From an uncultured Bacteroides sp. (GTDB taxonomy: Bacteria > Bacteroidota > Bacteroidia > Chitinophagales > Chitinophagaceae), in the NCBI GenBank assembly GCA_902168085.1, contig CABHOP010000004.1, forward strand, positions 1 through 34,856: a DNA stretch of 34,856 nucleotides, in the 5' to 3' direction. A program made the position numbers and the translations under genes. Position 1 is the first letter of the stretch; each line of letters begins with the position of its first letter. The notes under the pieces were generated by a model that was not told the DNA's origin, searched no databases, and saw only the letters and a program-made list of their open reading frames with translations. Shown here in pieces: positions 1 to 8,700 of the stretch.

Positions 1-317
1 GGCATAACTGGTGCGGGTGAAGTAGTACCTGTATAAGTAAAGTTAGTAGCGTTTGTTTTAACGGTTACAGCGAAGTTTTTGTTAGAACGTACCTTCAGGC
101 CTTGCTCGCTTGAAGTAACACCGTTAGCATAATCATTAACTGTATTGAAAGCCAGGTTAACGGCAGCACCTGTAGCGCTGTTGTTACCTGTAAAGGTCAG
201 CTCGATAGCATTGCTCAGGTTCAGGTTCACGGTTTGCGTAGCAGTGCTGGAAGCGTTTTGAGCGTTAGCGGCGAAATATGCAGAGATCAGGGCAGCGATA
301 GCGAATACTTTTTTCAT
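1..317 (-). CDS. Secreted pilin-like protein, 3' end cut off by the contig edge
   Basis: The gene reads leftward off the contig, so only about the first 105 codons are present, from an ATG at 317. It opens with a Sec signal peptide (MKKVFAIAALISAYFAANAQ, cleavage after AQ). A threonine-, asparagine- and alanine-rich mature part follows, with alternating beta-strand-like hydrophobicity. The visible 317 bases align without gaps to 25885-26201, the first 106 codons of the complete paralog at 25652-26203. One block of almost 60 bases looks identical in both. No cysteines are seen. By analogy with the full copy it is probably a beta-sandwich surface subunit, possibly a pilin; that function is inference. 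The assembly probably broke here because of the repeat. Confidence 0.8.
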   Translation of the reverse strand, partial: MKKVFAIAALISAYFAANAQNASSTATQTVNLNLSNAIELTFTGNNSATGAAVNLAFNTVNDYANGVTSSEQGLKVRSNKNFAVTVKTNATNFTYTGTTSPAPVM

Positions 318-376
318 AATCTTGGTTGTTTGTTTTGTTTGTTTAAAGTTTGTTTGTGTTTGTTCGTTTGATGATG

Positions 377-460
377 CAAATATGGCCCTATGGCAGGCTG
401 ATAGCCAAACTTTAAAGGCAGGTTAACCGGTTGTTAGGAACTGGTTTGCAAACGCTTAAC
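377..460 (-). promoter_or_regulatory. Promoter with phased hexamer array, copy A
   Basis: Read on the minus strand, a -7 element CATATTTG (384-377) lies 21 bases from a -33 TTTG (409-406). Upstream, hexamer slots occur at 11-bp steps on plus coordinates: gttaac 422, gttagg 433, gtttgc 444, cttaac 455. The same layout precedes the genes at 22306 and 25652. The promoter call follows the Bacteroidota TTTG/TAnnTTTG consensus. The repeats are probably sites for an unidentified regulator. Confidence 0.65.
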
Positions 461-560
461 AAATGGCAGGAGTATGAGGAAAAAGTGTGGGTGAATACGT
501 AAACACGACTATCCATCCCCGGATTACAGGTAGCAAGGAGCAACTAAGAATGGGAAAATA

Positions 561-1061
561 TTAGTCTGCTATGGCTTCTTTCACCTTGAAGGTAAAATTG
601 CGCTGCGAGATATAGCTGAATACAGCCACCAATGCGGTGGTAAGTATTTTAGACGGTGTAGGGTACCAACCCAGCCCGTCTACAAACAGCTTCAGGAAGA
701 AGTAGTTGAGCACAATGCACATGCTTACCAGCACTGCATAACGAAACAGCTGCACGCGGCCCTGCAGGTTGCTATGCGGGAAAACAATGTATTTAGACAA
801 GGCAAAGCCCAAAGGGAAACTAATGGAAAATGACATGATAAAAGCGGCAATGTGCGGCGCTATATGCATACCCAGCACATCTACCGTGCTGTTTTTATCC
901 AATATATAGTTGTAACTGACGAAATAAAGCAGGATATCAAAAACCGTATTAGAGCCACCACATGCCAGGTACCTGAAAGTGTGTTGTGGTATCCACCTTT
1001 CAAAGGGTTTATGAAAAAAGTCTATGAAGTTGAGTATAATATCCCTTGTAGTACGTAGCAC
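561..1061 (-). CDS. GtrA-like small multi-pass membrane protein
   Basis: A 166-residue protein with about four hydrophobic segments, at roughly residues 26-50, 66-92, 104-126 and 135-157. Length, topology and the early RYLxxGGxNTxFD motif fit the GtrA family. That family is thought to help move lipid-linked sugars across the inner membrane or to anchor partner glycosyltransferases. The start is GTG at 1061, directly after AGGA and a few codons after an in-frame stop; no useful ATG lies nearby. It is the last gene of the minus-strand run from gldJ, 63 bases after the BtrH-like gene. The substrate cannot be read from the sequence, and no glycosyltransferase sits beside it. Confidence 0.8.
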   Translation of the reverse strand: MLRTTRDIILNFIDFFHKPFERWIPQHTFRYLACGGSNTVFDILLYFVSYNYILDKNSTVDVLGMHIAPHIAAFIMSFSISFPLGFALSKYIVFPHSNLQGRVQLFRYAVLVSMCIVLNYFFLKLFVDGLGWYPTPSKILTTALVAVFSYISQRNFTFKVKEAIAD

Positions 1062-1124
1062 TCCTGAATGTTAAAGCGACAAAAATAAGGTTATTTCCCG
1101 ACGCAGGTTGTTAAATATTATTTT

Positions 1125-2129
1125 TTACCACTTGATGACCTGCAATTTGTGGAAAAACTGTTTCTCTTTATCACCTACGGCGCGCAGCATGTCTCCCAGC
1201 TCGTCAAAAGAAACCAGGTCATTCTTACGGTCTTTCATCAGTCGGGCAGCGCTGTAGGCAAAGTTTCGCCAGTCGTCGCCTATGGCTGTTAGTTCTTTTG
1301 CATATTGCTGCAAATCATCGCGTTGCAGCAGCTGGCCAGCTTCCTGCAAAAAGGCAGCATAGAGGAAACGGAAACCAGCACCCCCGGTGCCTATTTCTTC
1401 CTGCATGCGTATGACATTACCCAGGTACAGGCTAGCCTTGCGGGGAGTCAGCTTTTGCGGATATTTCGTGATTTTTTTAGCCAGCAGGCCTATGGCTTTG
1501 TTGCCAAACCATGGCAGGGGCGGGGACAGCATAAAAAAGCAGGTTTGCTTGATGCCTGCTTGTATGGCCTTTTCATACTGCACCTGTGATGGGGCAGATT
1601 TGATGTAATACATAAATCCTTTAGGTTCCGGCGTGCCTTTGGCAAAACGAGCCTTTGCCAGGTCTTCCGGGGCTATACGGGTAGTGGTTTCTACCACCGG
1701 GTCGCTGACGAGGTATTCATTGCCTTCTTTGCCATATACTACCAGGTTGTGGGCATTGAAGTGGAAGCGGAATGCCTCCGGCAGGTAAGGCAGGTAATAT
1801 ACGCTGCTGAGCATACCAGCGGGCTTGCCTGCAGCCAGTACATCATCAAGCGCCTGCATAGCCTTTTCAGGCGTAGAAAATTTCTGCGTATGAATATCTA
1901 TATGCAGCCTTTCGGTAACCCGCTTGAAGATAGCGCCCGGCCAGGTACGGAATGTAGTGCCCGGTGTGCCGCTCACCTTTAGAAAAGGGATGTGGGCAAA
2001 GAAGATACCCGCCCCGATGCCAAAAGCCATTGGTTCACTAATGTTTATACCCTGGTGACGGAGCAGGTTGGCCGTAACACCGCTTTCGCAGTGGGCGTGC
2101 TGGCTATGAGAAAAGTGGAGCGTACTCAT
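1125..2129 (-). CDS. BtrH-like C39-fold protein (BtrH N-terminal domain plus DUF4872-like C-terminus)
   Basis: A 334-residue cytoplasmic protein without a signal peptide. The N-terminal half resembles BtrH, the butirosin acyltransferase with a papain/C39-like fold. It has a candidate nucleophile Cys14 in the context HAHCESG, His127 in HFNAHNLVVYG and Asp143 in YLVSDP. The helical C-terminal half fits the partner domain usually annotated as DUF4872. BtrH moves an acyl group from an acyl carrier protein to an amine; whether this homolog does so is unknown, and no carrier protein is encoded nearby. It lies 38 bases after the 134-aa gene and probably shares its transcript. Family assignment is from memory of the motifs, not a search. 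Confidence 0.75.
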   Translation of the reverse strand: MSTLHFSHSQHAHCESGVTANLLRHQGINISEPMAFGIGAGIFFAHIPFLKVSGTPGTTFRTWPGAIFKRVTERLHIDIHTQKFSTPEKAMQALDDVLAAGKPAGMLSSVYYLPYLPEAFRFHFNAHNLVVYGKEGNEYLVSDPVVETTTRIAPEDLAKARFAKGTPEPKGFMYYIKSAPSQVQYEKAIQAGIKQTCFFMLSPPLPWFGNKAIGLLAKKITKYPQKLTPRKASLYLGNVIRMQEEIGTGGAGFRFLYAAFLQEAGQLLQRDDLQQYAKELTAIGDDWRNFAYSAARLMKDRKNDLVSFDELGDMLRAVGDKEKQFFHKLQVIKW

Positions 2130-2167
2130 TGTATGCTTAGTGTATAAGGGGTGTCTGCGTTGAAAGA

Positions 2168-2572
2168 TTATTTGCCGAACTGGGTGAGTGCTGTAACCGG
2201 TATATTGAATATCTCAGCGTACTTCTGCAGCATAACATCGCTGAGCTTTGCAAAACCGGAAGGTTTCATGTGGCGCTTTACCTGCCACTGCCATTTGCCT
2301 GCATATTTAGCCAGCAGGGCCACATCCATCAGGCACTTTTGCATATAGTAGGCTATGGGGCTTAGCTGCCCGCTGCGCACCAATTGCTCAGTGGCGGCCA
2401 GTTCCTCGTCCACAGCATCCCAGGCTTGTTTGGTAGCAAAATTATCGGGTTCCCAACCGGCAGAATTAACGCTGGTATATTTACCATCGTCACCTACGGC
2501 ATACATTACCTTGGTTATCTTGTCCCCCTCCCTGAAATCTTTGGGGTCTTGCGGCACTTCATTTACCTTCAT
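2168..2572 (-). CDS. 134-aa protein of unknown function, partner of the BtrH-like gene
   Basis: A soluble protein with no signal peptide or membrane segment. The N-terminal 50 residues are polar and look beta/loop-like. The rest is helical and ends with a stretch (about residues 100-134) resembling the last helices of an XRE-type helix-turn-helix domain, KYAEIFNIPVTALTQF. The canonical DNA-recognition part is not evident, so a DNA-binding role is only a possibility. Its tight spacing to the BtrH-like gene (38 bases) and to murF (46 bases) on the same strand suggests co-transcription. I do not recognise the family. Confidence 0.7.
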   Translation of the reverse strand: MKVNEVPQDPKDFREGDKITKVMYAVGDDGKYTSVNSAGWEPDNFATKQAWDAVDEELAATEQLVRSGQLSPIAYYMQKCLMDVALLAKYAGKWQWQVKRHMKPSGFAKLSDVMLQKYAEIFNIPVTALTQFGK

Positions 2573-2618
2573 TTGAAGCCTCTGTTTTTCAGTGCGGTGA
2601 AGTTAGTATAAAAAAGCA

Positions 2619-3938
2619 TTATGCGGGTAGCGCCTGCAGCATTACTTCCATTTTACTGCCGCGGGAGCCTTTTATAAGTATGGATGCATGTTGCGGGGCA
2701 TTGGCTTTTATAGCTGCCGCCGCTTCTGTAGATGTCTGATAATGCCTGTACTTGTGCTCAATGCCATCAAATTCTTTACCTACCAGTATCACATCGCTCC
2801 ATTCATATAGCTGTACTAATGCCACCAGCTCGGCATGTTCTGCGGCCTCGTCTGTGCCCATTTCCTTCATGCCACCCAGCCACAGGGTTTTATTGGGCAA
2901 TTGGGCAGCGGCAAAATTGATAATAGCGGCACGCATGCTGGTAGGGTTGGCATTGTAGGCATCAAGGATGATCTTATTAGTGCCCTGCTGCAGCCATTGA
3001 GAGCGGCTGTTATCAGGGTTGTAGGTTTCGATGGCAACCTTTATATCACTTAAAGGCACGCCGAAATGTAAACCCACAGCTATGGCTGCCATGATGTTGG
3101 GGAAATTATATTCGCCCACCAGGAGGCTTTTGATGAGGGTGGTATTGCCTTCGTATTGCAGGTTGATATGCAGGAATACGCCCTCCATTTCCGGGGTGCC
3201 TTGATATTGTGCATCGGCAGTGCTGCCGTAAGTGATCTGTTTATCAATACCGGCACTCATTTCGGCCAGGTAATCGAGGTCGGTATTGCGGAAGATAGTG
3301 CCGCCCATAGTGCGGATATAGTCGTACAATTCGCCCTTGCCTTTGCGCACACCTTCAATGCCTCCAAAGCCTTCTATATGTGCTTTTCCTGCATTGTTTA
3401 TCAACCCGTGGGTGGGTAGGGCTATGCGGCAATAGCTTTCTATTTCCTTCTGATGGTTAGCGCCCATTTCTATCACTGCCATCTGTGCATCGTCCTTTAT
3501 TCTCAGCAGGGTGAGCGGTACGCCTATATGGTTGTTCAGGTTGCCTTCAGTAGCATATGTTTTATACTTGCGGCTCAGTACAGCAGTAACTAGTTCTTTA
3601 GTGGTGGTTTTACCGTTACTGCCCGTTATGGCAATGAACGGGATATCGAACTGCATGCGGTGATAGGTTGCCAAACGTTGGAGCGTAGTCAAAACATCAT
3701 CTACCAGTATGCATTTGTCATTTACTACGTAGGCCGCTTCATCTACAACGGCATAAGCTGCGCCGGCATCCAGTGCCTGCTGTGCAAAGGTGTTGCCATT
3801 AAAATTGGGGCCTTTCAGTGCAAAATAGATATCTCCTTTTTTTAGTTTGCGGGTATCTGTTTGTACGGAAGGGTATTGCTTGTAAATATCGTAGAGTGTG
3901 CTAATTTCCACTGCTTTAAATGCTTTTATAACCTGCAT
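2619..3938 (-). CDS. murF: UDP-N-acetylmuramoyl-tripeptide--D-alanyl-D-alanine ligase
   Basis: MurF uses ATP to add D-Ala-D-Ala to UDP-MurNAc-tripeptide, the last cytoplasmic step of peptidoglycan precursor synthesis. The 439-residue length is normal. Residues 26-60 carry the N-terminal substrate-binding motif (TDTRKLKKGDIYFALKG). The Mur-ligase ATP loop TGSNGKTTTKE is at 105-115, followed by EGNLNNHIGVPLTLL and the middle-domain EMGANHQKEI. The C-terminal domain has the DAYNANPTSM motif. It lies 57 bases downstream of gldJ on the same strand. A perfect terminator hairpin fills most of that gap and ends only a few bases before the murF ATG. Confidence 0.96.
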   Translation of the reverse strand: MQVIKAFKAVEISTLYDIYKQYPSVQTDTRKLKKGDIYFALKGPNFNGNTFAQQALDAGAAYAVVDEAAYVVNDKCILVDDVLTTLQRLATYHRMQFDIPFIAITGSNGKTTTKELVTAVLSRKYKTYATEGNLNNHIGVPLTLLRIKDDAQMAVIEMGANHQKEIESYCRIALPTHGLINNAGKAHIEGFGGIEGVRKGKGELYDYIRTMGGTIFRNTDLDYLAEMSAGIDKQITYGSTADAQYQGTPEMEGVFLHINLQYEGNTTLIKSLLVGEYNFPNIMAAIAVGLHFGVPLSDIKVAIETYNPDNSRSQWLQQGTNKIILDAYNANPTSMRAAIINFAAAQLPNKTLWLGGMKEMGTDEAAEHAELVALVQLYEWSDVILVGKEFDGIEHKYRHYQTSTEAAAAIKANAPQHASILIKGSRGSKMEVMLQALPA

Positions 3939-3944
3939 AAAAAT

Positions 3945-3974
3945 AACAAACCCCTCCGGAAGAAGGGGTTTGTT
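3945..3974 (-). terminator. Hairpin terminator between gldJ and murF
   Basis: A perfect 11-bp stem (aacaaacccct / aggggtttgtt) with an 8-base loop. On the minus strand it is followed by TATTTTTATG, so the U-tract runs into the murF start codon at 3938. It looks like a rho-independent terminator for gldJ and must be passed, or bypassed by an internal promoter, to express murF. Confidence 0.8.
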
Positions 3975-3994
3975 TATTGAAAAGAATTCTCTGA

Positions 3995-5524
3995 TTATTT
4001 GCGAGGCGGACGACCACCTTTACCAAAGTAGTTACCTGCTTTTTCGTCGTTGCGGCCGTTAGGGCTGCCCAGGCGATCCATTACCAGGCGGAAACCTACT
4101 GTAGAGCTTGATTGCTTAGCCTGCATGAAACGGCGTGTGCCTGGAGACATGTAGTAAGCACGGTCGGCCCAAGAGCCACCTTTGTAAACTTTAGCGTCGT
4201 TGTTTACCAGTGTGTTTGTACCGTAGTTGTATACGAACTGAGAAGCACTGTCACCATCGTTATAGTTGCGCAGGTCACTCACGTTGCCATCATATATTTC
4301 TTTAGCCAGCATTTCTTCGTTTGTAATAGGACGGCGAGGAATGTGACCCAGGCTGTCTTTTTCTTCCAGTGAATTATCTTCAGTCAGGCGTTTCTGAGTA
4401 GTGTACTCATTACCGCGGAACGGACGGAAGTCATTCAGGTCGCTTGTGTAAGGACGGTAAGTATCCAGTACCCACTCGCTCACGTTACCGGCCATATTGT
4501 ACAGGCCATAAGCGTTAGGCTGGTAAGAGAAAACAGGAGCAGGGATATCTGCGTTATCATTCAGGCCACCGGCAACACCCATCGCATCGCCACGTCCGCG
4601 TTTGAAGTTGCCCAGGAACTGACCTTGATATGAGTTACGGAAACCATAGCGTTTTGTTTCAGCATCACCCCAAGGGTAAACATTGCGGTCTGTGATAACT
4701 TCTTCACCACGGCGACGGCTTGTTTCGCGTTCAGGGTTGTTACCTATGTTAGCCACCGCTGCATATTCCCACTCAGCTTCTGTTGGGAGGCGGTAGTTTG
4801 GCAGCAGATAACCATCTGAATAACGCAGGTTGCGTTTGCCGGCACCCTGTGGATCCAGGTCGCGTTTGCGGTTCCTGCCCGGCGTACCTTCGTACTGGCC
4901 GGTAGTGTAAGTTTCGCTATCGAAGATGTCTTCGTTCACCTGAGTCGGGTTCTTTTTCAGGAAGCCGTTTTTGATCAGGATATATTCGTTCACACGATCG
5001 CTGCGCCATTTGGCAAACTCATTTGCCTGGTACCAGTTTATACCTACTACAGGGTAGTAGTTGTAAGCTGCATGGCGGAAATAGTTTTCAACCAGCGGTT
5101 CGTTGTAAGATAATGCTTTGCGCCATACTGTACTATCGGGCAATGCTTTAGCGATAACATCCGGATAGTCAGAACCGTAGGTACGGTACATCCAATAGAT
5201 ATATTCGCGGTAGTGTATGTTTGCCACTTCGGTTTCATCCATATAGAAAGAAGAAACAGAAACGGTGCGTGGGATATTATTACGCTCCATGGTCAAATCC
5301 TCTTCGGTTTGTCCCATAGTAAATCGGCCACCTTCGATAAATGTAAGACCAGGGCCGGTTTGCTGGCCTGGGTAGTTGGCAACATCAAAGCCACCTAAGC
5401 GTGGATCGTTGTAATCCCAACCGGTAACCTGTGATACGCCAACATTCTTTTTCGAAGAGCACGCCGTCAGAAGGGTAGCTGTCCCGATGCAAAGCATGCT
5501 CACGCCGATGAGAGTTCTTTTCAT
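3995..5524 (-). CDS. gldJ: Gliding motility/T9SS lipoprotein GldJ
   Basis: GldJ is an outer-membrane lipoprotein needed for gliding and for a stable type IX secretion system in Flavobacterium. I chose the ATG at 5524 because it starts directly at a lipoprotein signal peptide with lipobox LTAC (lipid Cys22). A longer frame from 5563 would put 13 residues before it. The body has the formylglycine-generating-enzyme/sulfatase-modifying fold: FIEGGRFTMGQ, DETEVANIHYREYIYW, YPVVGINWYQANEFAKWRS, LPTEAEWEYAA, GNVSEWVLDTY and KGGSWADRAYY. In GldJ this fold is thought to be structural rather than catalytic. It is divergent from porU with a 261-base gap, the arrangement expected for the gldJ/porU/porV neighbourhood of gliding Bacteroidota. 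Confidence 0.95.
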   Translation of the reverse strand: MKRTLIGVSMLCIGTATLLTACSSKKNVGVSQVTGWDYNDPRLGGFDVANYPGQQTGPGLTFIEGGRFTMGQTEEDLTMERNNIPRTVSVSSFYMDETEVANIHYREYIYWMYRTYGSDYPDVIAKALPDSTVWRKALSYNEPLVENYFRHAAYNYYPVVGINWYQANEFAKWRSDRVNEYILIKNGFLKKNPTQVNEDIFDSETYTTGQYEGTPGRNRKRDLDPQGAGKRNLRYSDGYLLPNYRLPTEAEWEYAAVANIGNNPERETSRRRGEEVITDRNVYPWGDAETKRYGFRNSYQGQFLGNFKRGRGDAMGVAGGLNDNADIPAPVFSYQPNAYGLYNMAGNVSEWVLDTYRPYTSDLNDFRPFRGNEYTTQKRLTEDNSLEEKDSLGHIPRRPITNEEMLAKEIYDGNVSDLRNYNDGDSASQFVYNYGTNTLVNNDAKVYKGGSWADRAYYMSPGTRRFMQAKQSSSTVGFRLVMDRLGSPNGRNDEKAGNYFGKGGRPPRK

Positions 5525-5739
5525 AATCAGAGAAAAATATTTGCTACGAAATTGGTTGAACAATTTGTTAAAAGTGTTACAATGTTAGAGCATTCTTTTC
5601 ATAATGTCAAGTGTTCAAACCTTATAATCTAAAAAATCTCCAATTTATTGGCGGTGCTGCAATTGGTAATAATCCATTAAGTTTTACGTTACTATTACAA
5701 TAGCCTTGCTGCGCGGGTGAGTATATGGCTCATATATAC

Positions 5740-5747
5740 TAACTTTG
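5740..5747 (+). promoter_or_regulatory. Candidate -7 element for porU
   Basis: TAACTTTG matches the Bacteroidota -7 consensus TAnnTTTG and lies 38 bases before the porU ATG. There is no clear TTTG 19-21 bases upstream, so the promoter would be weak or activated. Confidence 0.4.
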
Positions 5748-5785
5748 AAGAGGTTGCGGGCAGCCACATATAATAATATTATTAG

Positions 5786-8700
5786 ATGAAAAAAACAATA
5801 TTGACCCTTTCTTTGGCAGCACTTGGATACATGGGGGCCTACGCCGCTTATGAAGAACAGGTTAAAGTAGCCAAAGATGAAATTTTCAACGGCTATGTTG
5901 TAAAGAAAATATGGCTGGAAAACTATGAAATACCACAGGTTACCATATCAGGCATCAGTTATAAAGATGGCGTAGCGCTGCCCGTAGAAGCATTGCCATC
6001 AGACCCGCAACGCTTTGATATAGTACTGGGTAAAGAACGCAAGCGCCCTTTTGCGCTGGTGCGCGTACCGGCTTTTCATGCAGAAGGTGAAAAAGTGCAG
6101 CAACTGGCCTCTTTTACCCTGCAGGTGACCGAAAAAGCAGTAGCCCGTACTAATAATGCAGCAGCTAAAACAACAGCTGATAATTCGCCACTGGCTACAG
6201 GTACTTGGTATAAAATTGCCGTGAGCCAAACCGGCCTGCATAAAATAGATTACAACCTGATAAGTAAACTGGGTGGAGGTGGCAGCATCAGCAGTGACAA
6301 TATCCGTGTGTTTGGCGACGGGGGTAATATGCTGCCGGAAGATAACAGCGTGGCCCGCAAGAGCAACCTTACAGAAAATGCCATATGGGTAAATGATGGC
6401 GGCGATGGCGTTTTCAATGAAGGCGACTATGTCATCTTCTACGCTAAAGGCCCTACCGGCTGGACGGCAGATATGACCAATAAAGTATTTGCACATACCA
6501 AGAACCTGTATGAAGACAAAGGGTATTACTTCCTGAACTTTGATGTAGCCGCGAGTAAACGTGTAAATGCTGTAGAAAGTGATGCTAACCCTAACGTGAC
6601 AGTCACTGCATACAACGATTATGCACTGTATGAAAATGACATCAACAACCCGCTGCAATATGGTAAAACATGGTGGGGCGAAGACTTTGGTACGCAAGGT
6701 AGCAAGGTGAGCAATCGCAGCTTTGATATAGACCTGGGTAGTGTGCAGGGCGATGCCAGCTTTAGAACAGTGATGGGTTGCCGTTCGGCAGGGTATAGCC
6801 AGTTTACCATAGCGCACAACGGCCAAACCGTAGGCACCTATTCATTGGGCCCTATGAGCACAGATGACTATGGCTCGCCAATGACCACCGAAGATGCTAA
6901 ATGGAACAGCAGCGGCATCAGCGGAAACCAGAACATAAAGCTGACCTTTCAACCGGGTGCAGGCGATGGTACGGGCTACCTTGATTATATAGAAGTGAAC
7001 ATGCGAAAATCGCTGGCTTTTGGCGACAATGCCATCACCTTCCGCGATATAAACAGTGTGAGTGCTTCAAACATTGCCAGCTACCAATTGGCAAATGCTG
7101 ATGGGAATACACAAGTATGGGATGTGACCGACCCATGGGAACCTGTGCGCATTAACGGAACATTGAACGGCAGTACATATACTTTTTCGCGAAAGGCAGA
7201 TATGCTGCATGAATTTGCAGCTTTCAAAAGTACAGACTTACCGGTGCCAGAAGCGGCAGGTAAAGTAGATAACCAAAACCTGCATGGCGAAGAATTGACA
7301 GATTACATCATCGTAACGCACCCTAACTTTTTACCGGCAGCAGAAGAGCTGGCCAATTTCCACAGGCAGCGTAGCAATATGAAGGTGCTGGTAACCACAC
7401 CTCAAAAAATATATAACGAGTTTTCATCGGGCAGGCAGGATATATCAGGTATCCGTGATTTTGTACGGATGTTTTATGACCGTGCAGGAACAGATACGGC
7501 ACAAATGCCTAAATACCTGCTGCTATTTGGCGATGCATCTTATGACTATAAAGACAGGGTAAGCAACAATACCAATTTTGTACCCACCTTTGAATCGGCA
7601 CAATCTTTAAATAATCTTGGTAATTATTGTGGTGATGATTTCTTTGGTTTCCTGGATGATAACGAGAATATTGAAAAAACAGGTATAGCCAATACACTGG
7701 ATGTAGGCGTGGGCCGCCTGCCTGTAAAATCGCTGGAAGAGGCGAATAACTTTGTAAACAAAGTGAAACATTATAAGAGCCCGGCATCATTGGGTGCATG
7801 GCGACTGTCAGCAACCATCATAGCCGATAATGAAGATGGTGCCGGCCCGCATATGGAAGATGGCGAGATAATGGATGCCACCGTGCAGACGAACAGCAAT
7901 ATCTATAATGCTACCAAAGTGTATCAGGATGCGATACCCATGGTATCTACACCGGGTGGTACACGCGCGCCGGAGGCCAATAAAATGATTAATGACCAGG
8001 TATTTAAAGGTACCCTGCTGCTGAACTATAGCGGCCACGGTAACACGGAAGTACTATCGCACGAGCGTATCATAACACAAGACGACTGGAATAGCTGGAA
8101 GAATTTTGATAAGATGCCATTCTCTGTAACCGCTACCTGCGACTTTGGCCAGTTTGACCAACCGCAATATGTATCGGCAGGAGAGCAGATAGTGCTGAAA
8201 AAGGATGGCGGAGTGATAAGCGCCGTAACTACGGTGAAGCTGGTGTACCAAAGCCCGAACCGCATACTGAACAGAGATTACCTGGATGCACAGTTTCAGC
8301 ATATTAATGGCAAATGGAACACCTTTGGCGATGCCTTCCGTATAGGTAAGAATAAAACTTACAGTAAAGCCTCGACCGCAGAGGGGGATATCCTCAACTT
8401 CCGTAAGTTCTCTTTATTTGGCGACCCCGCACTGGAGCCTAACTTCCCTGAATATTTTATTTATACAGAGAACGTGATACAAGGTGCTACCAATAAACAA
8501 GTAGATACCATCAATGCACTGGGTGAATATATAGTGAATGGCTATGTGGGCGATATAAATGGAAACATACTTGGCGATTTTAACGGCCGGGCAGATATTA
8601 TCATCTTTGACAAGCCACGCACGCTGAAAACCCTTACCAATATCAACAAGAGCTTTACCGTGCGTAACAATATCATCTATAAGGGTAAGGCCACAGTAAC

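Noticed and set aside
318-376. Repeated tttgtttg tracts before the truncated pilin-like gene as a possible phase-variable or CRISPR-like repeat
   Set aside because: The units are irregular, short and in the untranslated leader; no spacers or uniform period are present. No CRISPR array was seen anywhere in the window.
5999-6826. 275-codon open frame antisense to porU
   Set aside because: It lies wholly inside porU, whose frame carries the C25 and sorting-domain motifs; the antisense product is low-complexity and unrecognisable.
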